A DNA stretch of 17,313 nt from Scleroderma bovista (GCA_037178675.1 JAYMGJ010000053.1:1-17313); one strand, 5' to 3'; counted from the stretch's first letter, positions 8,981 through 17,313 are shown. Notes: a model not told the origin generated them from the sequence alone. Program-made: numbers and translations.

Positions 8981-9478
8981 ATGGAGCCTAGACCATGGTC
9001 TATCTGCCTGTCAAGTTCCGACGTAAATCTGTTTATTTCCCACGGAGATATTCCACCTGCAATCCAGACACCCACTTCATTACTCACTATGGAGTCCGCA
9101 TTTTCTCTGGAATGTTTCTCCGCTATTGCAGCAGACCTCAACTATGTCCTGCTCTTGGGACAGCCTCTCCCTGAGCTCCTGTGTACTGTCTGGTACATAT
9201 CTTCCCAGCCTGCTCCCCCAGTCCCTCTTGTTCTCGGTCAGCGCATTCTCCTCATCAGTCCTGCGTTGCGCACGTACTTTGGTCATCTCAAGTCTATCGT
9301 TAGATTTGAAAATTCATACCTGGTCGTCTCTGTGTCTCCTGAGTCCTCTGCATATGGTCCTTTCATCCCAGAGTCCTGTCACATCCATCTGCCTCTATCA
9401 TTCATCTCACTTCCCTGGACATGTCGAATCCACTATTCTCGTTTCACTTCCCTGCTATCCCGCAACAAACACGAATGA
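8981..9478 (+). CDS. 165-codon open frame in the extra segment of LTR B (doubtful)
   Basis: An ATG-initiated frame starts MEPRPWSICLSSSDVNLFIS and ends SRFTSLLSRNKHE. It lies wholly inside the 1.13-kb segment of LTR B that copy A lacks. I see no domain, membrane segment or family resemblance. Composition is Ser/Leu/Pro-rich, as expected of a chance frame in pyrimidine-rich DNA, and an overlapping plus-strand frame is also long. It is listed because it is the longest ATG frame in this segment. Confidence 0.15.
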   Translation: MEPRPWSICLSSSDVNLFISHGDIPPAIQTPTSLLTMESAFSLECFSAIAADLNYVLLLGQPLPELLCTVWYISSQPAPPVPLVLGQRILLISPALRTYFGHLKSIVRFENSYLVVSVSPESSAYGPFIPESCHIHLPLSFISLPWTCRIHYSRFTSLLSRNKHE

Positions 9479-10241
9479 AACAGTGCTCCAGAACCCTTCT
9501 TAGGAGCCCTAATAGAGTACAGAACCTTCCCCTTACTGCTCAAGGGAAGACTGCACTTCGGGAGCACCAAATTTCGCGTTTTTGCTCTACAGAAGCTCAA
9601 TCCAAGGGATTTGTGACACTCTGTGACCAGCTGTGACTCTACTTGTCATTCCAGGCCCCCTGACACTGCTCTTCTGGTTGGATCAATTCTTTTATTATCC
9701 CCCAGCCACTCCCATCAGTGGCACTGCTTCAGAAGCTCATCTCCAGATCTAAAGTTCAATAAATCATAGGTTGTGCTTCCCTTCTGTCTGAGTCACACAG
9801 AGTCACTCTGGCTCACTCTGACTCACTCTGCTGCGCATTATTCATCCCCTCTTGGCATTACTAATCCCCATTACTCCCCTTACCAATCACTTACCAATCA
9901 TCCTTCAAATCATGCTTATCATGCTGCTTATCAATTCATGACTCATGCCCCTATGATTCATATGCATTATGTCATCGCATATGCTCATTTAGCTTCGATC
10001 TACTCATCCCATGCTTTCTCCCCCTCTCTTTTGGGCCCCATGCAATGATTTTTCCATATTCTTGGTTATGCACCCCTTTTTACCTATGTTTTTGCTCTTT
10101 CCCTTGGCTCAGCAGCTTGTTCAGGCTCTCCCCATTGATGACTTAGCCTGATTACACTGCTTATCAATCGCTTACCAATTTCTTACCAATCTCTTACCAA
10201 GCACTTAGTCATTTGTGCTTACAGGTCCACAGCCCCTCCTG

Positions 10242-10249
10242 TATATAAA
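10242..10249 (+). promoter_or_regulatory. LTR B TATA box
   Basis: TATATAAA is conserved with LTR A and is followed by AATAAA at 10291-10296. Confidence 0.65.
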
Positions 10250-10290
10250 CCAGCAGCCAAAGGCTGCAAGGAAGTGTCTGCTTTCCCCTC

Positions 10291-10296
10291 AATAAA
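10291..10296 (+). terminator. LTR B polyadenylation signal
   Basis: AATAAA lies at the same spacing from the TATA box as in LTR A. Confidence 0.55.
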
Positions 10297-10808
10297 GCGA
10301 CCACATTCACTCTCCCTCACTGTCTATAAGCTCTATCTCTGTCTTTGGACTTGTAGGTCACTCAGTGCTGGCCTAAAGCTCCTATATTGTTGTTTATCAG
10401 ATATATCTTGTATCTGATCATTTCTCTAGGCTGAAGCGCAGTCTAGCATCTCTGTCCACTCCATCCCATCACTGTCCATCGCATTCTTGAAGCAGGAACT
10501 GTCCCCTTGCTTCCCTGTTGCTCCATCACTGCTATTACACCCCTGTCATCAATCTATCATCACTCTTCTATCCCAGGACTCTTCCTAACCACTGTGGTAG
10601 GCTGAAGAGGAGTCAATACCATCCCCAGTCGCATCTATTCCCCATCAGAAGCCATTCCCTTCCCTCCTGCACCTTGCCTGAAGGCGTGCAGCACCTTCCC
10701 CTGTGGAGATTAAATACCAGAACCACAAAGGAAGACCACCACTCACATATTGCTGTCATTTGGTGTTGGTTGCTGGTTGTTGTGACCTCTTCCCTCACTT
10801 AGGTGCAC

Positions 10809-10813
10809 AGTGG
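10809..10813. repeat. Target-site duplication, right of solo LTR B
   Basis: AGTGG is identical to 8465-8469. The first A may belong to the LTR end. Confidence 0.8.
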
Positions 10814-10875
10814 ATGTCGATGTGCTTGGAGCGAGGCTCTGTTACAGGGTTGGATGCCATGAATATGGACCCCCA
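10810..10875 (-). pseudogene. Ty1/copia RNase H, upstream fragment
   Basis: The minus frame reads WGSIFMASNPVTEPRSKHID. This is the copia RNase H block in which a catalytic Asp region (normally DN-x-(G/S)A) leads to RxKHIDIxYH. It is in frame with the fragment at 8304-8469 once the solo LTR is excised. Recognisable similarity stops upstream of the Trp at 10873-10875; sequence beyond reads as unrelated, so the element is truncated here. The rest of copia (gag, integrase, reverse transcriptase) is absent from the window. Confidence 0.75.
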
Positions 10876-11137
10876 GTGAAAACTGGCTATTACCTGGTGT
10901 GACATGGTATGATGAGATATGAAATCGACGTGAAAAATATGACGAGATCTCTCCTGAATATTACACCTTCCTTTTTGGGCTGCACCGTGTGCTGCAATAC
11001 GTAGATCGATAGCATCGTTTACACTACACAGCGTACGCAGCGGACACACACAGTGACTACGCACGACACACTACAGTGGTACACACTCCGCATTGCCCTC
11101 TTCCCCGTCCCTTTCCACGTCCACCAGCTCTTCACCC
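10876..11137. other. Upstream region of the CACTA-like transposase
   Basis: About 260 bp lie between the copia relic and the transposase start. The part from about 11021 is rich in ACAC and ACTAC, with CACTA at 11022-11026 and 11069-11073 and several ACTAC(A/G)C motifs. This would suit the terminal or subterminal region of a CACTA-superfamily element. The other end is not in the window, so the boundary cannot be confirmed. It is presumably also the promoter region; no clear TATA box is seen. Confidence 0.3.
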
Positions 11138-14100
11138 ATGGCTTTGAGTGCAGCCCGACAGTCAACGGAATACATATGTCTCTGTCGCAAGCACAACTTC
11201 GGACGCCCCCATCCGGTCTCGAAAGCAACCTGGTACCGCCATATTGAAGAAGCTGATACTGAAGAAGAGAAACAACATTTACGAGCTTCCAGAGCAGACC
11301 GCCCGTCTGTCAACACCACGGGTCGCCGTGCAGCCACCATCCAAGCCATGGTCAAAAGGCAGCTTGAAACAGTCGAGGACGCTCGTCACAGTGTGGGACG
11401 TCGGAAACGGGCTCGTATCCAGAACAACGTGAGTCCATTTCATTCCATTTCATTCCATTTACTATGATACTAACTTCAAGACCATTGTATCTATTGTAGG
11501 AACCGCCAAGAACTTCTGACCGTTCCTCGCAAACATTTTTAGAGGATTGTTTTGAGGTACGTCGCTCCATCAGTATATATTTTCTTGTTTGAACTGATTT
11601 CTGTTGTAGGAACTACCACGCATGCCTAACCATCTGCCGCAAACGCCCCCAGGGTTCCACTATGACGAGGTAAGTTATTTACTGAGTGCCTCTCGCACAC
11701 TGATGTCTGTCTGTCGTAGGAACGACCACCCACGCCCGACCATCTGCCGCCCCCAACGCCTCCAGGGAATCGTGATAACGAGGTACGTTGTTTATTGACC
11801 ACCTCTCACTTTCATACTCATGTTTATTGCAGGAACGACCACCCACGCCCGACCATCCGCCACCCCCAACGCCTCCAGAGGTCCATTATGACGAGGTACG
11901 TTGTTTATTGGCCGCCTCTCGCTTTCATACTCATGTTTATTGCAGGAACGACCATCCACGCCCGACCATCCGCCGCCCCCAATGCCTCCAGGGAATCGTG
12001 ATGATATCCTGCGAATCAACATAGAGTATCAACGAAGGCAACGCCCTATCGTTGATATTGCAGCTTTAGCAGCCACAGCCACCCTTCCCTCCATGCGCCA
12101 CACCATGGACTTTATCATGGCCCTCAAGAATGCCTCGCTCGACGATCCAGTCGCCAACCTCAGCACAGACACTCTCCAGCAGTTGCGGAACCCCCCTAAT
12201 GAAATCACCCCCATTGAAGATCCAGGCACGCGCTTCTCCATTGCAGCATATCTTGCCCTTGAAAATACATCTCAAGTCGCGTACAACCGTGTTTGTCGGG
12301 CAGCGAGGGACGCCTTTACCGGCTCCCTCGGTGCAGACAATATCTTGAGCTTCCACAACGTCGAGAAGTTCATTGCTTCATACACCGGCGTCGTGTCTAT
12401 TGAACATGACATGTGCCGCAACACATGCATCGCGTATACCGGTCCATTCGCTCATCTCGATACATGCCTGACATGCGGCACATCCCGCTGGAAGGACGAA
12501 AGGCTGCAGGGAACCCATGGACGGTCTAAGATCGCCGCGCAAACATTCACCACCATCCCTATTGGTCCCCAGCTCCAAGCTCTATACCGGAACAAAGACA
12601 GCGCGATAGATATGGACTACCTACATCAATGGACGGAAGAGGTTTTACAGCAGATACGGGAGATGGGTGGCATCCCCATTGTTGACGATATCGCCATGGG
12701 CTGGGACTATCTCGGGGCCGTCCTTGACGGTGACATCAAATCTCATGACATTGTTGTCATGGTCTCACTTGACGGAGCCCAGCTATATGACAGCAAGGAA
12801 TCCGATTGTTGGATTTACATCTGGATCATCGTCAACCTACCCCCAGACAAACGTTATCGCAAACTTCACGTTTGCCCGGGCGGCTTTATTCCTGGCCCCA
12901 ACAAGCCCAAGAATGTCGACTCTTTTCTTTTCCCAGGTTTGCACCACCTTGCTGCGCTTCAAGCTGAAGGGCTCCCTATCTGGAACGCGCGTATGGATTC
13001 CCGTTACCTCTCCGACATCTATCTTATATTTACCACTGCAGACGGACCCGGTCTTGTCTACTGGAATGGAATGGTTGGTCACAGTGGCAAGAACGGCTGT
13101 CGCATGTATTGTGGGTCCATCAGCAGACGGAAAACCAACAGCAAGCATTACTATCCGGCATTGCTCAAGCCTCGCGACCGTTGTCCCCGAGGTAGCGATC
13201 ACGCCGACATTGACATCTTCAGGCTTGCACTTGGCGGATGTGCCGAGTATGCTACCCATCTTCAGACCATCGTCACCGTGCCTAATCAAACTCAATGGGA
13301 CAAAAAGAAGACAGAAACGGGTCTCACAAAACCTCCGCTTATTCTCGCACTCTCGCCCTCGCGATCCCTCGGCGTGCCCTTATGCATGACAACAGACATC
13401 ATGCATCTCGCGGGCAACATCAGCGATCTTCTCATTTCCCTTTGGCGTGGCACCCTCGATCACTCTGTCGATGACGACCCAGCCGACTGGCCGTGGGCCG
13501 TTCTATCAAATGAAGAAGTCTGGCGTGCGCATGGCAGCACGGTAGAGCATGCTGGCCACTTTCTACCCAGCTCGTATGATCGCAAGCCTCGAAACATCGC
13601 CGAGAAGATCAATACCCAGTACAAGACCTGGGAATTCCAGCTGTACATTTTCGGCCTTGCTCCCATCCTACTCTACAATGTTCTGCCAATGGAATACTGG
13701 GCTAACTACTGCAAACTTGTGCGCGGATTCCAAATCATGTGCCAAAGCTCGTTAACAAAGGAGGAGCTCCTCGACGCCCATGCTCTGCTGTGCAGCTGGG
13801 AGCACAAGTTCGAACTCATCTATTACAAGTTACGCGAATCCCGCATCCACTTCATCCGGCCATGTGTGCACCAAGTCGTCCACCTTGTCTCAGAGGCTAT
13901 CCACAAAGGGCCACCAATATGCTATGCCCAATGGACCATGGAACGCACAATCGGCAATCTTGGCGAGCAAATTCGACAGCCATCAAAACCATTTGCCAAT
14001 TTATCCCACGAGGGCGTCCGGTGGTGCCAGGTCAACTCGCTCCTCAGCGTCATGCCAGAACTCGACGACTCAAATACTGGACTGCCGTATGGGTCGGTCG

Positions 14101-14753
14101 ACATCGGCAATGGATACATCTTACTTCGCAAACATGCCAAGAATGCAGTCATTCCCCGTGGTGACGAAGCCACTGCCATCTCACACTTTCTCGGCCCTGA
14201 ACATGTCTTACCGCGTATCAAGAAGTGGGCCCGACTGCGCCTACCAAATGGCCAGATCGCCCGCTCCGCTTGGAGGGAGACACTTCGGCTTCCAGAGCAA
14301 ATCCGCGTCTCACGCAATGTCAAAGTAAGTACAATTCCTACAGCCAGTCACAGCCTTGACAAGGAACTGCTGTAGTTTCTTGACGAAGAAGTCACCCGAT
14401 GCGGAGAAGTGCAGTACTTCACAAGGCTTGCCATTTCGGATGCAGACAACAACGCCGAGTTTGCAGACGTGGCCCTTGTTCGAATGTATTCTGCACCCGA
14501 CCCCGAACTACTTCAACGCTCCAATCACGTTGTGCTGGCCTCGCAACTAACGGACACGATCTTGGTCATCCGCGTCAAGCAAATCACTGGCGTGATTGCG
14601 ATGATCCCTCAGCGAATGGCTTTGCCATCAGGCGCAGAGCAGGAAATGTATTGTATGATGGAGCGTCCTGGGTACGACATCTCCAAGTGGGGAGTACCTT
14701 ACAGTATATACCGCGAGGGGGACGATGATGATGTGGGGCAAGACGTTGAATAG
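11138..14753 (+). CDS. CACTA/Plavaka-like (Tnp2-type) transposase, 7 exons, 1096 aa
   Basis: Proposed exons are 11138-11428, 11500-11556, 11610-11669, 11720-11782, 11833-11895, 11946-14324 and 14376-14753. All introns are GT-AG and phase 0 (71, 53, 50, 50, 50 and 51 nt); TACTAAC is visible as branch site in intron 1. The ATG at 11138 has strong context (CACCATGG-like). Exon 1 holds a Cys/His cluster (ICLCRKHNFGRPH...WYRH). Residues 98-200 or so are a proline-rich repeat. A zinc-knuckle pattern follows (Cys335, Cys339, Cys352, Cys355). The DDE-type core shows VSLDGAQLY (Asp454), GGFIPGPNKPKNVDSFLFPG, TADGPGLVYWNGMVGHSGK (Asp544), TTDIMHLAGNISDLLISLWR (Asp662) and QWTMERTIGNLGEQIRQPSK (Glu844). 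The C-terminus is acidic. The frame is intact throughout, with no premature stop in the splice model. Such enzymes cut and rejoin the ends of their own element. I name it CACTA-superfamily by these motifs; the Plavaka subgroup is from memory of Agaricomycete relatives. Confidence 0.88.
11500..12005 (+). repeat. Tandem exon-intron repeat array within the transposase
   Basis: There are five units of about 110-113 bp, each a mini-exon plus intron: 11500-11609 (most diverged), 11610-11719, 11720-11832, 11833-11945, and a last exon start from 11946 that runs into the catalytic exon. The exon parts encode variants of ERPPTPDHLPPPTPPGNRDN. Introns 4 and 5 differ at only about 3 of 50 positions. Every mini-exon length is a multiple of three and every intron is phase 0, so units can be added, lost or skipped without a frameshift. 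Confidence 0.9.
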
Positions 14754-14860
14754 TTGTACAGAACATACAGTATCTAATGGACAATTGACAACACTTTGTT
14801 TGAAGCCACAGTAACAAAGACTGAGCACCAAGAAAAATTACAATGCAACAAGATCAGGTA

Positions 14861-15732
14861 TCAAAGTAGTCTATGACGTTTGTTCTCCCGCTCTAGCTCT
14901 TCCTCATGCGCCGCAATTCCCGCTTTCCTTTGCGTGATTTCGAACGGGAGAATTGAAGGATCGAATGATCGAATGTAATACTTCAATGAGTTGGGGGGTC
15001 CATCTCCCTCTCGTGCTGGGTCACTGGTGCGTCTGATGAGCACGCGGCAGGGGAGTGGGGCTATAGTAGAAGACACCCTGGTAGTAGACAAGTCAAATAT
15101 ACTTTGATTAATGAATGAATGACTTACAATGAATGAACGCGATCAGCTGCATCTGACTCGATGCTAACGTCGGGCCCTGGCTTGATGTTGCCTTGTGTGG
15201 AGTCCTCTTCCTTGAAAACGCGACACGACGGGGATACAGTACCCAACGTGCTGGTGGAGTTGTGAGATATACTGAGTTTTGAGAGAAAAGACTTACGAGG
15301 AATCAGCGTGATCTTCAGACTTGATGCTGAGGGAATCAGAGCCTTCTTCCACGTTGGGAACCGTGCAAGCCTCTGACTCCAGCTTGATTGGGAGGTCTTC
15401 TTGCGCAAAATCAGAGTCTTGACTGTATTCTAGGGTGATGTTTTCAAGTCGGATGGGTTGTGCGTAGGGTTCCCTGACCCAAGGACGACTATACTTGTGC
15501 AAATCGGGGTGTTTGATACGCAAGACGACCCTCTAATATATTTGATGAGACTAGTAAACTCGATTACAAGTTGGATGAGGGTTACCTTTTTTCCTGGTGA
15601 AGGGATGTCAAGAGAGAACGTGTACGCGTCCCAATCAGAGACAAGGGCTTCGATGTTGACGAAGACATCATTCTGGACCATAGTAATGGTCGGCGCGGGA
15701 GCAAAGAGTAAATGAGTCGGTGGCAATGACAT
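14861..15732 (-). CDS. Uncharacterised 240-aa protein, 4 exons
   Basis: Exons in coding order are 15586-15732, 15297-15532, 15128-15250 and 14861-15077. Introns are 53, 46 and 50 nt, all GT-AG, in phases 0, 2 and 2. The lengths sum to 723 nt with an intact frame to TGA. The protein starts MSLPPTHLLFAPAPTITMVQ and contains a basic/aromatic stretch, RIKHPDLHKYSRPWVREPYA. An acidic Ser/Glu/Asp-rich middle follows, including repeated SIKSED/SIESD-like pieces. A C-terminal part LKYYIRSFDPSILPFEITQR leads into a charged helix, HEEELERENKRHR. I recognise no domain. It is convergent with the transposase (107 bp between stop codons) and divergent from the gene at 16592. It may be an accessory protein of the same transposon or a captured host gene; neither is shown. 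For exon 3, the acceptor at 15251 keeps the acidic frame; a later AG would lead into an unlikely frame. Confidence 0.7.
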
Positions 15733-15757
15733 GTTTGTTTGTTATGTTATGACAGGG

Positions 15758-15759
15758 TA
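15758..15759. repeat. TA target duplication, left of MITE
   Basis: TA immediately precedes the CAGTCG terminus and is matched by TA at 16486-16487, as in Tc1/mariner/pogo insertions. Confidence 0.7.
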
Positions 15760-16485
15760 CAGTCGAACCCCTCTTAACCCATATCCCTTAAACCCCATAA
15801 CCCCTGATACCCCATACAATTTTGTGTTTCCCAACTTGGTTTGCAGTGATTTGGTACCCATAACCCATAAACCCCTGATACTCCATAACCCATACTTTTT
15901 TGGGGGGTCAAAACCCATACATAGGGGTTATTGTACCTGAATATACCCTAATAAGGACATATTTATTATGTCATTTGTCATATCACACAATCTCAAAAAG
16001 TTTGTTGATGGATACGACCACCACCTTGCTACCAGCTGCTACCTGTGTTGACGATCAGTACTGGTGACCACCTCTACTTGGATGACGCCGATGCTGACAA
16101 CTTGCATTGGTGACACAGCCACCACCACTGTTGATGATGTGACCACCACCCCTTGGACGATGACAACAACCTGTGTCAATGGCACAGCCACCACCACCAC
16201 CACCCGGATCTGACATGACCACCACTACCATGCCACCTGCATCGATGATGCAATTACCACCACCACCACCTGGACAATGACGACGATGACAATGCAGCCC
16301 CCAGCACCAATAGATTATTTAGAATTTTATGTATATGTACTAGTACCATAGTAGACACAATAAATAAGTCAACTTTGAACCCTTTGACTATTACATAATA
16401 GGGGTGACCCCCCAACCCCATAACCCCTGATAACCCATATTCTAGCATATCTCCCGAAGGGTATGGGTTAAGAGGGGTCCGACTG
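15760..16485. mobile_element. Pogo/Tc1-mariner-like MITE (726 bp)
   Basis: The left end reads CAGTCGAACCCCTCTTAACC and the right end is its inverse with one mismatch. The inverted repeats extend about 30 bp with one further 1-base gap. TA flanks both ends. There is no transposase frame inside, so it would depend on an enzyme supplied elsewhere. CAGT-type ends with TA duplication suggest the pogo/Fot1 branch of Tc1/mariner. The interior holds further (T)AACCCATA/CCCCTGATA subterminal motifs near both ends and a CCACCACC minisatellite. Confidence 0.88.
16014..16300 (+). repeat. CCACCACC-type minisatellite inside the MITE
   Basis: There are about six or seven irregular blocks, each starting with a CCACC run and followed by a GAYGATGAC/GGACGATGACAAC-type segment, at spacings of about 24-50 bp. 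The composition resembles the inverse of the repeat tract around 3100-3250. Confidence 0.6.
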
Positions 16486-16591
16486 TAGTGGGCGTGTTTT
16501 TAATTAAGAGTCGAGACTAATGGTGAGGTAATCAAAGGGATGGGAATTTTACCTTAGCCAAATCCTCGCTTCCTCCCCCACCATCCTCATC

Positions 16592-17313
16592 ATGTTTCCC
16601 ATTGATACTGCCAACTCGTTCAATTTCAGCCCCACCTCCCCCCTTTCTCCTCATACAACTAACTCACTTCTTCCATCAGGCAATGAGCGCAATGATAACG
16701 ACTTGTTCGCGTCGCCTTTACCAAACAAAGCACCAGGGCCGATCGGCACGCAGGGCCCAACTGGGTTCTCCTACTCGGCTCAGATCAACCCACCTGCATT
16801 CCATCAAGTCATTCCAAGTATATTTAGTTCACTCTGACGAGCTAACAGTTTTTTAGGGTGCATATATGCACGACCACCGGCTTAGTTTCTTGCAAGATAG
16901 GTGCAATGCACTCGAGCGCAATTTGGTCCAAGTCACTGCCGAGCGCGATACAATCAAGTACGTATATGAATGTCTATATTTTCTAGAGCTAACTCTCATA
17001 TGACAGGAACCTTTTCGACCAACTTGCCGGCGCAGTCAAATCGCCATCATCTGCACCGACCATCTTAGACATTGACTCTTTTCTACAGGAAACGAACAAA
17101 GATGAGAAGCCCCCGACGCGCGAGACGCATAAAGATGTGCGCTTCTGGACGAGAAAGGATTACAATGACTGGTTGGACTCCCCAGAAGCCCAACGCAGCA
17201 ACCGCGGCCTGTACGGGTACCTAGAAAAGGAAAACGGTGAAGTCCCTGAGGCCAACAAACTCGAAAATGCTCGAAGGGCGTTACGAGCGGGATGGACGGA
17301 ACTTGCCCAACGC
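16592..17313 (+). CDS. Coiled-coil protein of unknown function, N-terminal part
   Basis: Exons are 16592-16807, 16857-16957 and 17007 to the window end, with two 49-nt introns; 208 residues are visible. It starts MFPIDTANSFNFSPTSPLSP, a disordered Ser/Pro/Asn-rich leader. Exon 2 encodes a heptad-like helix, MHDHRLSFLQDRCNALERNL, continuing to the exon 3 junction (NLFDQLAGAV). A charged linker follows, then a Trp-rich region with RFWTRKDYNDWLDSP and ARRALRAGWTELAQ. The 5' donor at 16808 (GTCATT) is weak, but it is the only phase-0 donor that keeps the helix frame; a stronger GTATAT at 16816 leads to a stop. Branch site CTAAC is visible in both introns. From memory, proteins with this Trp-rich region recur in Agaricomycete genomes as multicopy hypotheticals. 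Function is unknown. It is divergent from the 14861-15732 gene. Confidence 0.7.

Larger units (their letters stand above)
8470..10809 (+). mobile_element. Gypsy solo LTR copy B (2.34 kb) inserted in copia
   Basis: It starts TGTGACGCACC and ends GGTGCACA, matching the termini of LTR copy A at 457-1597. No internal retrotransposon sequence is attached: copia sequence continues on both sides and a short duplication flanks it, so this is a solo LTR, presumably left by LTR-LTR recombination. It carries two segments absent from copy A: about 66 bp near 8713-8780 and about 1.13 kb from about 8807 to 9942. The last base overlaps the AGTGG duplication. With TG...CA ends the duplication would be 4 bp (GTGG); read as 5 bp, the LTR ends at 10808. 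Confidence 0.85.
15733..16591. promoter_or_regulatory. Divergent intergenic region, split by a MITE
   Basis: Without the 726-bp insertion and one TA, only about 130 bp would separate the start codons of the two divergent genes, so they probably shared a compact bidirectional promoter. The native parts are 15733-15759 and about 16488-16591. No clear TATA box is present in what remains; a pyrimidine-rich stretch precedes the ATG at 16592. Confidence 0.5.

Noticed and set aside
11500..12005. CRISPR-like or plain non-coding tandem repeat
   Set aside because: Units are coding mini-exons with GT-AG introns in one continuous frame. There are no spacers of constant length with unrelated sequence.
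11788..12024. Short frames MFIDHLSLSYSCLLQERPPT and similar
   Set aside because: They read through introns 4 and 5 of the transposase. The intron-borne Met codons give false starts; the GT-AG model gives one continuous protein.
11138..14753. KDZ (Kyakuja-Dileera-Zisupton) transposase
   Set aside because: The DGAQLY, GGFIPGPNKPK, DIMHLAGN and MERTIGN motifs fit the CACTA/Tnp2 type better. I saw no CxC cluster layout typical of KDZ.
15458..15715. Plus-strand frame opposite the first exons of the 240-aa gene
   Set aside because: It is the antisense shadow of a spliced minus-strand gene with consistent introns.

Overview
The window looks like a repeat-rich region of a filamentous basidiomycete genome, probably a mushroom-forming Agaricomycete. 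The evidence is short GT-AG introns of about 45-57 nt, a CACTA/Tnp2-type transposase of the style common in Agaricomycetes, a two-gene PIF/Harbinger element, and Ty3/gypsy and Ty1/copia remnants. Nearly everything recognisable is mobile DNA. I see no rRNA, tRNA or CRISPR, and no conserved housekeeping gene.

Layout from left to right. (1) 1-327 is the C-terminal end of a gypsy polyprotein, followed at 457-1597 by a same-strand LTR, read as the 3' LTR. (2) 1598-3050 holds a G-rich minisatellite, then a long pyrimidine-rich imperfect repeat tract; 3051-3688 has no recognisable gene but a strong hairpin. (3) 3689-6653 is a PIF/Harbinger element. It has 43-bp perfect terminal inverted repeats, a plus-strand Myb/SANT-like partner gene with a damaged 5' end, and a minus-strand HARBI1-like endonuclease pseudogene with five in-frame TGA codons and a 1-nt frameshift. 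(4) 6660-8038 has no recognised gene. (5) 8039-10875 is the 3' end of a minus-strand copia element: LTR, polypurine tract and RNase H end. It is split by a 2.34-kb solo LTR of the same gypsy family as the first LTR. Removing the insertion and one target duplication restores the copia reading frame exactly.

(6) 11138-17313 is the best-preserved part. A seven-exon CACTA/Plavaka-like transposase gene, predicted at 1096 aa, lies convergent to a four-exon minus-strand gene of 240 aa. That gene is divergent from a plus-strand coiled-coil gene that runs off the window. The space between the two divergent genes holds a 726-bp pogo/Tc1-like MITE with TA target duplications.

The most unusual feature is inside the transposase. 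The segment between its N-terminal Cys/His motif and its catalytic domain is built from about five tandem ~110-113 bp units. Each unit consists of a proline-rich mini-exon (57-63 nt, always a multiple of three) plus its own ~50-nt phase-0 intron, so whole exon-intron units have been duplicated without breaking the frame. All family assignments are by motif recognition alone; no database search was possible.
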